Shown here: positions 1-11,394 of the stretch, one piece after another
How the letters are laid out: each line of letters opens with the position of its first letter
Position numbering within the stretch: position 1 is the first letter of the stretch
Origin: Adiantum capillus-veneris
Taxonomy: Eukaryota; Streptophyta; Polypodiopsida; Polypodiales; Pteridaceae
Length of the DNA stretch: 64,000 nt
Reading direction: 5' to 3'
Assembly (NCBI GenBank): GCA_014529385.2
Contig: CM043942.1
Location: 32,112,469 to 32,176,468, forward strand
The notes under the pieces: model-generated
Database searches by the model: none
Told to the model about the DNA's origin: nothing
The model's input: the letters and a program-made list of their open reading frames with translations, nothing else
Made by a program: the position numbers and the translations under genes

Positions 1-1221
1 GTCAAGTTGCAAGGGTGGTAAGATACTCTCCCAGGATCGAACTTGAAGTGGTTCATCAGGTGATTCTTGAACACTGGGAGGTGTGGATTCTTTTGTAGCT
101 TCATGGAGGTCCACTACTATAGATGGAGGCTGTGTAGAAGCTTTTACCTCTATGGATGTATTACATGAGGAGCTAGAAGCTTCAGGGAACTCCCCCCTTC
201 TTGAGCTAGGTGGAATAAATTGGTTTTGCCTTGGAGCCCAAACTAGCTCTGGACTAGGTGTGTAGCATTCTGTGATCTTTCCCTTCCCACGGTCTGCCAT
301 TGGCTTTAGCGTTACACTGTTTGACTCATATGGGTTTGTTGTCGATAGGGAAGGACACATTTTACATTTAGGTACCCAAATTTGCTCATTTCCATCATAG
401 TATCCTTGGGCTTCTAATAGTCGTTTTGGAATCCATCGTGATTTGGTCTTGAATCTCCTAGAGAGCGCTCTTGGTTCTCTAGGGAAATTTTTTCCTGAAA
501 TGGATGGGAGGGTTGAGGTAGTTGAAAGTAAGGCCTTGGGGACCCATTGATATTTACTCTTAGGTCGTGCAGGTTGAGTACTTGCAATATTACTGCTTGC
601 TGCAACTACAAGTGTTGAAGTGCTAGGTTCATGGGTAGCCGGCAAAGACGAGTTAACCACCTTGGCTTGTGAATGTTGGCTATCCTTCAACTTTGCTAGA
701 GTTTGCAACGTGGGTGACTTTGCTTGAATGATAGGGGTAAGAGTCGGTGGTCGGGTCGTGACACTACCAGTATCCCAATCAATAGTGCATTTGGTTGCCA
801 ACATCCACGTGCATCCCAGGTTTACGTTGCCTTCCATAGCTCCCGCGGGCATGACTAGAAACCTCTGCACTATGCTTCCATTGTCATAGACAATAGGGGT
901 CTGCAGGACTCCAAGAATAGTAGTTTTCTTTTTATTAATGCCCTTGACTTGCATTGTACTTGGGGATAGGTTCGGTTTCCCTAATTGACACCAAACTCCA
1001 TAGGATAACAAATTGTGTTTAGCTCCCGTATCTAATAAGGCATTGTATAGTACTTTCCCATAGGGGCTATTTAGCTCAATTGGGTATCGTAGGGGTGGCT
1101 CAGATTCTAATGAGTCGTCATCTGTGTCCTCGAAAAATGCTTGCGTGATTCCTAGATTAGCCTCTCGTTGGCGTCTAAGACATTGTTGTCGTTCTCGAGC
1201 CTCAACTCTTGCTTGGATTTT
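1..1221 (-). CDS. Second retropepsin-like domain and WVPK-rich tail, 3' of integrase (element A, partial)
   Basis: An uninterrupted reading frame of about 407 codons runs from 1221 to the window edge, in the same frame as the integrase and separated from it only by the TAA at 1222-1224. After a Q/R-rich linker comes a retropepsin-like domain: LYNALLDTGAKHNLLSYG (1042-974), VKGINKKKTTILGV (about 945-905), and NVNLGCTWM followed by IDWDT (about 827-770). This mirrors the D-T-G ... I-L-G-x-x-W-[LM] ... I-D-W layout of gypsy proteases, over about 100 residues. A serine/threonine-rich tail follows with W-[VI]-P-K boxes near 545, 430 and 375 and WAPR near 240. The tail matches the C-terminus of element B's protein. 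Whether the domain is active is unknown. Confidence 0.8.
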
Positions 1222-2559
1222 TTAAAGCTCTGCTTGTTCCTTGACAGCCTTCTTTTGATGGATGGCTTGCAACTCTTCCTGGCTTAGAGGATCATAATAT
1301 CTTTTGAATTTACTCCCATTAAGGAATCCAATGGTTTCAAATCCATCTAGAGTCTCCACACGAATGGTACCTTTCGGGGTAATTTCACACACTCGATATG
1401 GTCTCTTACCAGCGTATTTCAATTTCTTCTTTTCATTACGTACCATGTACATAAGAACTTTATCACCAACCTTGATGTCTTTATCCTTTAAATGGCTATC
1501 AAACCACTTCTTTCTCCTATCCTTCTCCACTAGAGCATTTCGCATAGCTAATTGCCTCTCTTCATCTAGCCTTTCCAGGATATATAATCGCTCCACTAAG
1601 GGGTTACCATCCCAACCTTCTTGAGAAGCTACTCGAAGACTAGGAATGACAAACTCCCATGGCATAACTGCTTCTTGGCCATACACCATCTTAAACGGTG
1701 TGCAATTAATAGCAACTTTATACGTAGTACGATAAGCCCATAAAGCTGATGTAAGATTTAGGTCCCAATCAGTGCGATGAGCCTCGACTGTCTTTGTCAA
1801 AATGGAGATGAGAGTTTTGTTGGTACTTTCAGCTTGGCCATTTGCTTGGGGATAATAGGGTGTAGACTTGTGGTGAGATATCATGAAGTTTGATGTGAGT
1901 TCTTTTATTACTTCATTTATAAAATGAGTTCCATTGTCACTCACAAGTTCAAAGGGCATCCAAAACGTGTGATAATGTTCTCAAAGAAGAACTTAGTTGT
2001 TGTTTTTGCATCCGCCTTTCGTGTTGCTTTCGCTTCAGCCCATTTGGTTACATAGTTGGTAGCCACAATGATATATCGTGATTGCGTGTTACGTGCAGCC
2101 GGACTAATCGGTCCTACAAAGTCTAAGCCCCACTTTTCAAATGGTTGGGTTACCTTGATGGGATGTAGAGGCATCCTATCCCTTCTTTGTGGCTTGTTGA
2201 AGCGTTGGCATTCATCACATCCCTTTGCAAAAAGTGATGCATCCTTAAACAGAGTGGGCCACCAATAGCCTGACTGTAAGATCTTTCGGGCAGTCAACTT
2301 TCCTGAAAAGTGACCACCAGCTACGCTTATGTGTGCCTCTTGTAGAATATATAAATACTCATCCTCGCGGGCACAGCGTCTAAGAACATCATCTTTTCCT
2401 CTCTTATAGAGAGTTCCAGCCAGTAAGCAATAGGGTTCACATTCCTTGATTAATTTTCGAGCTATATCTTTTCGCAGTTCTTTGGGTGGAAAACCATTAA
2501 CTAAGAAGTTAACAATCTTTTCACTCCATTCAGGCATTGTCTCAACAATGAAAAAAGGA
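1222..2559 (-). pseudogene. Integrase of element A (broken)
   Basis: The N-terminal HHCC zinc module is at about 2350-2200 (AHISVAGGHF...CDECQ). The DDE catalytic core follows (WGLDFVGPI near 2120, a second Asp in ELVSDNGTHF near 1935, Glu in PQANGQAESTNK near 1840). A C-terminal domain (VLMYM...KRPYRVCEITPKGTIRVETLDG) ends near 1222. Only one HHCC module is present, unlike element C. A one-base frameshift lies at 1941-1959 and a TAA stop at 1222-1224. The frame then continues open past that stop into the second protease-like domain. No chromodomain is seen. Confidence 0.9.
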
Positions 2560-4559
2560 GTATCAGGCAATTCATCATCAACCCCCGTAGGAGCTTCGCC
2601 ATTAGGGATACGAGATAAATGATCCGCCATGACATGTTTCCTCCCAGGCCTCACAACAACGGTGAAGTCAAACTCAAGAAGAATTAACAACCATCTTGTA
2701 ATTCGACCTGTGGAACACGGCTTGTTTACCAAATATACCAATGCTTGATGATCAACATAAAACACAAACTTGGTAGCAAGAAGGTAATAGCGAAATTTCG
2801 TTACTGCGTAAATCATAGCTAGACCTTCGCGCTTTGTAGTAGTGTAGTTTATCTCGGCATCATTTAATTGGCGACTTGCAAAGCTAATAGGGTAGTCCAA
2901 TTTATGTTCTCCTGGTTGAGTTAGAACACACCCAATAGCAAAATTTGATGCATCAATATGCACATGAAAAGGTACATTCCAATCAGGTGTTCGCAGGATT
3001 GGAGCACTTGTTAGGGCCTTCTTTGATAACTCATAAGATTGATGACATTCTTCCGTCTAGTGAAACTCGATAAGAAGCTTGTACAATGGACGCACTATCT
3101 CGGCAAAGTTTAAAAGAAATCTTCGATAATAACCAACATGGCCTATAAATCTTTGAATTCCTGTATAGTTCGTAGGTGGTGGCAAATCGGCAATGGCTTT
3201 AATCTTACTCTCATCTGTGGATATCCCGTTCTTGGACACTATATGCCCTAGAATGACTCCATGCTTAACCCAAAATTGGCATTTGAAAGGGTTCAATGAG
3301 ATGCGATAAAATCTGCACCTTTCAAATATTTTTCGTAGATATAACAAATGCTTCTCCCAAGAAGAATAAACACAAAGGTCGTCTAGGAAAGCTTCACAAA
3401 ACTCCCTTAGAAATTCTTTAAACGCAGTGTTTATTAATCATTGGAATGTAGCAGGGGTATTCGTTAAGCCAAAAACCATAACACGAAATGCAAACACTCC
3501 AAACTCTGTGATAAAAGCAATTTTAGCTTGGTCCTCTAATGCAATTGTGATTTTATTGTAACCAGAGTACCCATCTAAAAAGCTATAAGCTTCCTTGCCC
3601 GCAACTCTTTCAAGCACATGTTCTGAATATGGCAAGGGATAATGATCTCTCCTAGTAGTTGCATTAACTTTCTTGAGGTCCACGCACACTCTTAGTTTCC
3701 CATTCTTTTTTGGCACAATGACTATTGGAGAAACCCATTCTGAGTGCTCAATAGGGTATATGAATCCACATTGGATAAGTTTTTCAATCTCCTCTTGTAC
3801 AATTTTGGCGTACTTAGGATTCATTGGATAGGGTCGTTGCTGGACGGGTTTAGCAGTGTTGATCATGGGAATTGTATGCTGCACCACAGAAGGTGGAATG
3901 CCCTTCATGTCATGATATGTACAAGCAAAGATATCCTTGTATTCCTTGAGGAGCTTCTTAAGTACAGCCTCTTCATTTTGGTAAGGTCTTGAGCATAAAG
4001 ACTGGTTTAGACTCCTTACCTGGTTCTGCTAATTCTATCTCTTTAACTACCGCTGGACCATCATAGACTCCATTGCTTTCCATTGGTAGGTATTCGTTGG
4101 GCCTTGGCATACACAACCTTTCGCTCCCCCGTGGTATAAGATTTAAAATGTTCAGGAGCCGTATGTAAGTCAGCACTCTTGTCCTGACGGAGACCTTTCT
4201 TTTAGTTCTGCCTCCTTTTGTTGTTGTGCTAACTCTCGGTTTTGACGTCTTCTTATAGTTCGACTCAATTTCGGCTCTGTAACCTCCAATTGAGCGAGGT
4301 CAATGGGTCGCGGGCTGCACCACATGACACTCTGGAGATGTTCACCCCAATTGTCTACTAGCTTTCGATGAGCATCACATGCCCCTAGATAGCTAAGCCA
4401 TTCTGCAGTAGATCTTTCCTTTTTTATCCTAGCTCTCACATTTGCTCGATATCGTCGTCTCTTATATGACCTTTGGATTTCTTGTTTAAGGTTTTGATTT
4501 TGTAAATTTTTGAACTCGACTCGCTTGATAGTCTTCGCTTGTATCTTCATCACTCTCAT
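2560..4559 (-). pseudogene. Reverse transcriptase and RNase H of element A (broken)
   Basis: An N-terminal extension (4559-3973) precedes the RT. RT motifs in order are the QRPYPMNPKY region, WVSPIVIVPKKNGKLRVC (about 3740-3680), a SFLDGYSGYN-type palm motif, VMVFGLTNTPATFQ (about 3440-3490) and the active-site box FLDDLCVYS near 3385, with both aspartates intact. RNase H follows (about 2980-2640) with HIDASNFAIGCVL, YTTTKREGLAM, FYVDHQAL and the DHLSRI end box. Breaks include a frameshift near 4170, a TGA near 3437 (fits CGA to TGA), an in-frame stop at 3057 and a change of frame near 3970. This enzyme copies element RNA into cDNA, primed from tRNA-Asp. Confidence 0.9.
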
Positions 4560-6376
4560 TATAAATTACCATAGATGGTCGTACTAGACCTTGAGTGTTC
4601 AGTTTCTACACTTGGCTCACTCGATGTTTCCTCAGGTTCTGAATCCATTTCTTCCTGAGATTCCGTTTCCGATGTGTATTGGCCTGAAGCCTTTGAGGAA
4701 TCATCAGTTTCACTCTCAGGTAGGTGTGCCTCTTTCTTATCATCGGATGTTACATGCGCTACACCTAACATGTTTACTGGTGCAATGTGTGGTATCTCTT
4801 CCCCATCTGGTGTTACCCAGGTTGTTCCTCTAGCTCCCCATGTATCTATAGTATCCGCTAGGTGTACCCAATCGACATTGTCTGACTCAGCCATTCCGGG
4901 TAGGATATCCATATAAGGAGAGTTCTCCCCAATATCCGTGTCTTCGTTACACGTGTAACAATACTATAATGGAGCTGAGTGAATTGTTGTGTCTGATCGA
5001 TTATCAATGATGAATTTATTTCCTAGAGGATGCGTTCGACCACTTAAAAGATCAACACGAATGACAGAGTCTTGGAACTGTAAGTAGACGTGGTTTTTGG
5101 ACCAGTCATGCACCATTTTCGCTTCCCTCATGAATGGACGCCCTAAGATCATCTCAAATGACATAGGATGCTTGGAAAAATCCATAACAATGATAGTTTG
5201 CCTTACCTTGTGTCCCAAGACCTTGATTCTGAGATCCTTTAGCATTCCAATAGGCGTAACAATAGATCCATTAGCCATTTTTACCACTACGCTTGTGGCT
5301 TCAAGGTGAGGTCACCCCATAGACTCCCAACAACTCTTTGTCACCATGCTGACTCCCGCACCACCGTCAAGGACTCCCTTTACAGTTAATCCTTTAGTAG
5401 TGATTGGCAGAGTAGCATTAGATTCATCACCCTCAAAGTATTGCCCCAACTTGTTAACGGGTACTTCAATTACAGATTCATGTCCCGCTAGGTCAGATGG
5501 TGGTGCTAAATGTTCCTCATCATTCATTACTGAGTAAAGTTTGTTCATATGTGCAAACTATGGTAATCCGGCCTGTAATTTTCCATTGAGGAAGGCTCGA
5601 AGAGCTGAGACTAGCTTGGGGTCTTTATATAGTTTGGACATGATGGTGGTTCTAACTTCTGAAGACATGAAATCCATCAATTTGGCAACATTTAATGGCA
5701 TCGTGTGGGACGTAGGACCCTGACAAGAGAATGGTGAAGATGGAATCTCCACTTCCTCAAGGGGGTCGGGCATTCCCTCACCAAACATTCTCTCTAGTAG
5801 GAAAGGTGTGTGTCCACTTTCAGATGTCCTACCCTCACTCTCTTCCCGAATGATACTGGGTATAGCTAACGACGTGTAGTTCTTGTGAGGTTGAACTTGA
5901 GTGGGAAACACTGTGTCCGACATCTGGATATGTTTGGGTTTAGGTTCTAATGTTCGTTGAGTTTCTTCCACCAAACCCCTCAGTTGTTGGACTCGTTCAA
6001 TTTCCACTGTTGGGTTTGGATAGGTTCCAATCTTTCTCTTGCAATCCTCATTTTTCGTCTCTCGTGGCTTATCTTGGGGGTTCGCAACTGGGTGATTTAA
6101 CTTTGAATACTCTTTTGGTGTTCGTCGTAATTCCCTCTCGTGATCCTCCTCGTTGGCTTTTTCCTTTGTAGTAATAGTTTTGGTCTCCGTGGTCTCTATC
6201 GAATCTGAGTCATCCTCAGGGTCATTCATATACACGGGATCCTCTCCTGTCCCTATGTTAGTCTTTGAACTAGGTTTTGAGCTAGAAGCATTAAGGGATT
6301 TCTTTCTTCGTGTTTTCTTCTTTCTCGCTCGGCCAATGGATGTAGCATCTCTCTCTTCGAGGATGTAATTTTGCTT
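4560..6376 (-). pseudogene. First protease (retropepsin) of element A with flanking linkers
   Basis: After gag comes a lysine-rich, charged linker (about 6370-5560). The aspartic protease domain follows (about 5530-4990) with the catalytic motif LDGGAG near 5365 and the C-terminal signature ILGRPFM...VHDWSKNHVYL near 5090-5150. The domain cleaves the polyprotein as a homodimer. D-G-G replaces the usual D-T/S-G, as in B, and the Asp is present. Stops: TAG at about 5555 where B has CAG, TGA near 5310, and TAG near 4963 where B has CAA. An acidic linker (4912-4560) leads to RT. All pieces align with the intact protein of B as far as about 4720, where B's copy departs. Confidence 0.85.
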
Positions 6377-9300
6377 TTAGAGCATCGACCGTGTGAGTGC
6401 ATTCACTGGTGCTATGTTTATAGTTGGTGGTGTCCCATCAACAATCTCTATTATGTTCAATGGTGTGATTTTCGGTGCGTTTGGATTGTTAGGACACTGT
6501 GCGATCAAATGATCTATGCCACAACGATTACAAGTGAGTATTGGCATTGCCAATGCATTCCCTTGACTTGTTTGCATTAGTGCAGCATTCTTTTGCATTC
6601 TAATGGGGCACTCAGCTACTCGATGTGGTCCACCACATTCGTAGCAGTGAAGAGGTGGTCTCCTGGCAAAACTATTAATGTTTTGGCCTCTTGCTGCTAG
6701 CGCAGTAGCTTGATATACCGGTTTGATTTTTCCCCAATGGTCTTCCATATAGTACATGGGACACTCCTCAAGCATGTCGACTCCATATGTGATACTAGAG
6801 TCTATGTCCTCTTCGCAATCTACATAAGTATTAGATGACTCGCAACCTATTTGGTTCATAGGTGTAACTCTTGGATGAGGGGGTTGCGGTCCTAGCAGTA
6901 GAGGTGGCAACGGTGTGGTTTGGACCACATTTTGGGTTCTAGGGACCATGTGCCCTAATGGCAACTGTTGCTCCATGGGTGGGGTAGGCAGTAGGCATCA
7001 ATGCAGGAACTCGAGGTGAGTCTGCCCAAGCTATAGGCGGTCTATTTTCCATGATGCGTTTAAGCATTAGGCAATCCTTCACTTGATGGCCATACCTACC
7101 ACACGCGTTACAAGTCCCGTTAAACTTTACTCTGAAAGTAGGGCATTCACTCGTAGTATGTGGGCCCAAGCAAATTGAGCACCATTGTTGCTCCCTTCTT
7201 GGATACATATGAGTGTTTTGTGGAGCACGATTACCCCTAAGACTTTCTTGGATGGCCTTTGTGAGATCTGCCAAAGTCATCTCAAATATCGTTTGATCTT
7301 TCACGATTGGCTTTATCTTCATTGGCTCATGCCCTGATGCTTGCGAGCTACTTGACTTCGGCTCGGCAGACACTCTTTCTCCTGCAATCATTAAATTATC
7401 CTCCAATTGGATTGCATTCATGGTGACTGCTTCTCAATTAGTGATACCTCTAATGACTAGGCCATTATAGATACTTTCATGTCGTAGTCCCCTAATGAAT
7501 CTATCGAGCAATTGGTTGTTGTTGAATCGCTCGTTTGGATTGCATCGAGAATTCAAATTCTTTAGGCGACTAATGAAGTCTCTCACGGATTCACCTTCTT
7601 CTCGTTGGGCTTTCTGGAGCTGAGAGGCTACACCCCAAAGTACTCCCTCTCGTATGTATTCTTTTAAGAACACTCTGCTAAGAGTAGAGTAGATCGTTTT
7701 CTCTTCTACTCTTAAGGTTCTATACCAATCTCCAGCCTTTCCGCTTAGGGTCAAACTCAAAGCCTTACACTTATGTAGCTCATTGTGCTCTTCCAAGGAA
7801 TTGCACACATGTTCAAATACTTCCATATGCTTTCTAGCATCTCCATCTCCACTGAATTTCTATGTGAGCTTAGCTACTTGAACTGCCTTGCTCCTAGGCT
7901 CTCTATCAGGTGCACTAAGCATGTTTTCCGCAATAGAGCGACCGATAGTTTGAGCAAATGCTGCCAAATCTCCTATTTGAGCAGGTATAATGGGTGTATG
8001 TGATCCTGGAACCACATGTGAGATGGGAGTTGGCCTTGTCTTTGGCATACGCACGGCTCTTGGGTCCCAAATTTCGTATGGTGGTGTACCAGACGGTGGT
8101 CCAAAGTTTACAGGCGTGGCCCTAGGCATAGGGGGTGCCTGATATGGCATGTTATTATTAAATGGCATGGCTCCACTTGTATAAGAGCTTGGATAATTCC
8201 ATTGTGGATTGTAAGCTCTTGGAATAATCGGAGGTGTAGGAGCTACATGAGGCTGAGGTATGACAGGTGCACATGATTGATACATACATGTAGGTATAGT
8301 TGGGGGCACTGTGCTACTAGGCATTGGCGCCGTGTTAACAAATGAACTCCATGGTGTAATTCTTGTCATGCTCACCATTGGGATATGTATGGTAGCCGTA
8401 GTGTCATTAAGAGAAAGATGAGCTAGATCTGGGAAGGTAAAGCTGCCACTTGTGGGCTCAGATTGTACTGAGGCTCCTGGCGAAACAACATATGGAGGAT
8501 CAATGGGGCTCACTGAGGGAGTCTCCATTTGTGACAGGGTTGGTTGGTTGGCCTTTCCCGTATCCAAGAATCTCATTAGGACTATTGAAGGCATGTTGAT
8601 CCCTGTGTTCTGTCTTTCTAACTCGACAATCCTATGGAGGACATCACAGACTTTCTGTTGTTGCTCATCTATGCTAGTAGCACCCGATGTGGATTGTAGA
8701 ACATCTAACCAACCCACATGATAGGTGTGTCCTGTGTACCGATCAGTTAAAGATTCTGCTTGTATGTCATACTCCCAATTTTCGTTTAGGAATATCCCAT
8801 CTAGGCTTGGCGTGCTGGAGGTTTCCCTTGAAGTGGAAGCATTATTGCTCCCCATAGCTTGCCCCTCTGTGACTGCTACCTTGGGAGCACTCGGTTGCTC
8901 GGCTGGCATGATTGTTGTCATAGGAGCCTTTGCTTTCAGGGCTCGACTTTGTTCTAGCCCTCGTAGGTTCTCAATTTCCCTCTCCCTTGTTGCTTGCATA
9001 TAGCGTTCGATCTCTTGCACTTCGGCAAGACTCCTACCATCGGGTAGTAAAACCTTAGAGGGAGATAGTCCTAAAGGATCAGGAGGTGCAGTGGATGGAA
9101 CATTCACATGCACACTCTCAAGAAGCATAGGGTCCATTTTAGGCATGAATGACGAATTTACTTTCCCACTCCCTTCATTTATTTCATTAACTGCATGTTC
9201 GGAGCGAGTAGCTCTACTAAGGGTCTCTTTTAAGCGGCTAAACACGCTGGACCCGAGCCGTGGGCCCATGGCATGCATGTCTTGACTTGAACTATCAGGG

Positions 9301-9497
9301 TTTGGTGTAGGATACCCCTCCATGACTTCGTAGTCAGAGAAAGAATCACTAGACGTGATATGAGGATCTTGGGTCGCGCTACCTTGAGTCCCGGCCGAAG
9401 GTCCAGAACCTAGGGTGGAGGAATAATGGGTGCCCGCGTAAATGGAGGCACTACCAATATGCTCGTGCTCTAACACTCGTCTAGAGCGTAGGTTCAT
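6377..9497 (-). pseudogene. gag of element A (broken)
   Basis: The nucleocapsid/capsid part of the polyprotein. The start is taken at the Met at 9497, because MNLRSRRVLEHEH aligns with the start of B's intact protein; the upstream in-frame Met at 9548 has no counterpart. A proline/serine-rich N-terminal half is followed by the gag core (about 7930-7440, with motifs such as GKAGDWYRT and FISRLKNLNSRC). Four C-rich zinc knuckles follow: CSIC..H..C, CNAC..H..C (7100-7200), CYEC..H..C and CNRC..H..C (6490-6660). Breaks: a TAG stop at about 7858, a TGA at about 7433 in place of the TGG present in B, and a frameshift near 6960. The function is to build the retrotransposon particle and package RNA in the cytoplasm. 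Confidence 0.88.
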
Positions 9498-10590
9498 ATG
9501 ACTTGGATCCCCTAGAAGTGTCAGTGAGGGCCCGTGAAGGCTGCTCACCTAGTAATTTTGGGTGTTTTGCAACCCAAGTCTTTTCTTATTTATTTATTTA
9601 TTTATTTATTTATTTTTTGATTTTTTGGTCCTTTTTTTTTGACCCAGCTATAGAATAGAACATATGATAGCTCAAAACGAGCGTCTCAGTCAGAGGGACA
9701 TGCCGTGCTTTACAGCCCTCCGTTTGGTCACTTTATGCCCTCGGAATCCCTAAAACCGTCAATTTCTAGTAGGGAACTAGGCCCAAATTAGAAAGTCTAA
9801 GGGTGCAAGTGGGAAGAGAAGGGAGGAGAGTGGAGGACTTGCCCCACATGCTCTCATTCCCTCTTGAGGGGGTAGGGTATATATATAAGAGTGAGTCTAA
9901 TATATATCATAAGACTGGGGCCTGGGCCTGGGCCTGGGCCTGGGCTTGGGTTTGGGCTTGGGAAGATGATCCCGATCCCGATCAAAATTTTAGTGTAGCC
10001 CCCCAGTCACTCACGATTAAATATTTTCGGTTTTTTGTTTTTTTTTTTAAAAAAAAACTTTATTTTTATTATTTTTTATTTTTTTTGGGCGATGACCGCG
10101 CGCGGTTCAGGTGACCCTTTCTTGGCCACACACACTCTCACCTACCTAACCTCCTAGTCAATAGCTCACAGACAGCTCACTACCTTATCTACTTACTAAC
10201 AGTGCTGCTAACCACTGACTAATTTGTTAACTGCTTACTGACAGTGAGCTAACTGTCCACCTACTTCCTCTCTCACTACCTTGCTGTGCAAAGACTGTGT
10301 GCAGCCAAACCTTGACAGAAAACTGTGTATAGACTGTGTGCAAACAGAAATTTCTACTTGCCTTCCTACTTATTCACTCACTGCAAACAAGCTAACGACT
10401 ACTAATTGTGCCAAGACTGTATGCAAACAGAAAAAACAACATTATGCAAAAATCACAGAACTTGTAGACAACGTAGAAATTAACAACTTACAGAAAAACA
10501 ACTCATTCCTCTTCCTCTTCCTCTTCTTTCCTACTACAAACAACTCATAGGCGAAGCACAAAGTGCCTCTTGGGCTTAGTGCAGGGCGAT
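9498..10590 (-). other. Untranslated leader of element A
   Basis: About 1.1 kb separates the PBS from the gag start. It holds a GC-rich hexanucleotide block at 9917-9962, poly-A/T tracts near 10035-10090 and a (TTTA)n run near 9585-9615. The block around the hexamer and the adjacent TATATATA stretch is recognisably shared with the leader of element B near 25800-25910. No coding potential was recognised. Confidence 0.7.
9917..9962. repeat. G-rich hexanucleotide repeat (GGGCCT/GGGCTT)n
   Basis: The plus strand has eight runs of three or more G spaced by CCT, CTT or TTT. It lies in the leader of element A, so the element's own RNA carries the C-rich version and first-strand cDNA the G-rich one. 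Element B has the same block at about 25824-25868. Confidence 0.85.
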
Positions 10591-10608
10591 TCCCCGACAG
10601 CGGCGCCA
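10591..10608 (-). other. Primer-binding site (tRNA-Asp type) of element A
   Basis: The minus strand reads TGGCGCCGCTGTCGGGGA five bases inside the LTR end. Plant Athila-like elements commonly use a PBS of the form TGGCGCCGTTGCCGGGGA, complementary to tRNA-Asp. This copy differs by two bases. Confidence 0.85.
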
Positions 10609-10612
10609 AAAA

Positions 10613-10850
10613 TGTGCGCTCCTTGCCGCACTATCGAAGCAAGGGACTTGCCGTTACACCGTGTGCGAGCCATAGACGGCTCCAAGCACACAACTAGCTT
10701 AACTAGTAAGCTCAAAAAAGGGCAATGGTGTGTCACTCACCGCTCTATGCTCCTGCCGTGGAGGATTCCTCGCCGCGAAGAAGAAGGAGACGCCGCTATG
10801 TCGCGCTCAACCACTTCATGGCCGTCGTGCTGCCGCAATGCTCGATCGCA

Positions 10851-10925
<75 letters not shown>

Positions 10926-11234
10926 ACACACAAGGAGGTGAAGAAGAAGAAGATGGAGATGGAGATGGAGCAAGAGCACTCTTCTATTGCACAAATGAGA
11001 GAATGAGTGAATTTTAGGTTTAGTTGGCTTTTATATGAGCTCACCCCATTCACACTTGGGCGCCCATGCTTAGCCAACTAATCCCTTGAATGTCCCGGTT
11101 AGAGTGTGCCTCTCATCGGCGATCACTCTTACCCTTTTCCTATTGGTCCGACAAGCCCGATACCTGACTCTACCAAATACATAATACACGTCCGTCGTAG
11201 GTGATGGGGTGTCCGTGATCCGTGAGGGTTAACA
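10613..11234 (-). repeat. 5' LTR of element A
   Basis: On the minus strand the LTR starts TGTTAACCC and ends GCGCACA, immediately before the PBS. It aligns along its length with both LTRs of element B, including a TATAAAAG promoter box (plus-strand 11028-11035), a (GT)n/(GA)n microsatellite and the GCAAGGAGCGCACA end. It is about 622 bp against 578 and 590 bp in B; the (CA)n tract here is longer. The base after the outer end is CATGA; the matching flank lies outside the window. Confidence 0.92.
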
Positions 11235-11394
11235 CATGATTATCCTATTATTTTTATCATATTTTATTTTCACCATCATGGATCCCATGTGGTCACCTTT
11301 ACATAAGCATACGTACCAAAATAATAATAATAAAATACCTATCACTAGGCCCTCCATATACAATGAAAGCTTAAAGAAAGCTTAACTCTCAACT

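Larger units (their letters stand above)
1..11234 (-). mobile_element. Element A: Athila-like Ty3/gypsy LTR retrotransposon, 5' LTR to tail, 3' end outside window
   Basis: Reading on the minus strand from right to left, one sees an LTR, a tRNA-Asp-type PBS, a leader, gag with zinc knuckles, a retropepsin, RT, RNase H, integrase, a second retropepsin-like domain and a WVPK-rich tail. The tail runs off the left window edge, so the 3' noncoding region and 3' LTR are missing. The LTR, leader, gag, protease and tail are homologous throughout to element B at 24836-33644. The coding region is broken by about six in-frame stops and several frameshifts, so this copy is dead, though its domain order is clear. 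Assignment to the Athila-like lineage rests on the tRNA-Asp PBS and the RT/integrase motifs; it is inference without a tree. Confidence 0.9.

Noticed and set aside
83-265. 60-codon plus-strand ORF repeated at 31058-31240 on the minus strand
   Set aside because: It is the antisense shadow of the conserved WVPK tail in elements A and B.
7860-9548. Gag start at the upstream Met at 9548
   Set aside because: Element B's intact protein aligns from the Met at 9497 (M-x-L-R-S-x-R); the extra 17 residues have no counterpart.
10730-11017. Overlapping ORFs of about 90 codons on both strands in element A's LTR
   Set aside because: They exist only because (CT)n/(CA)n repeats lack stops; the peptides are Ser-Leu and Thr-His repeats.
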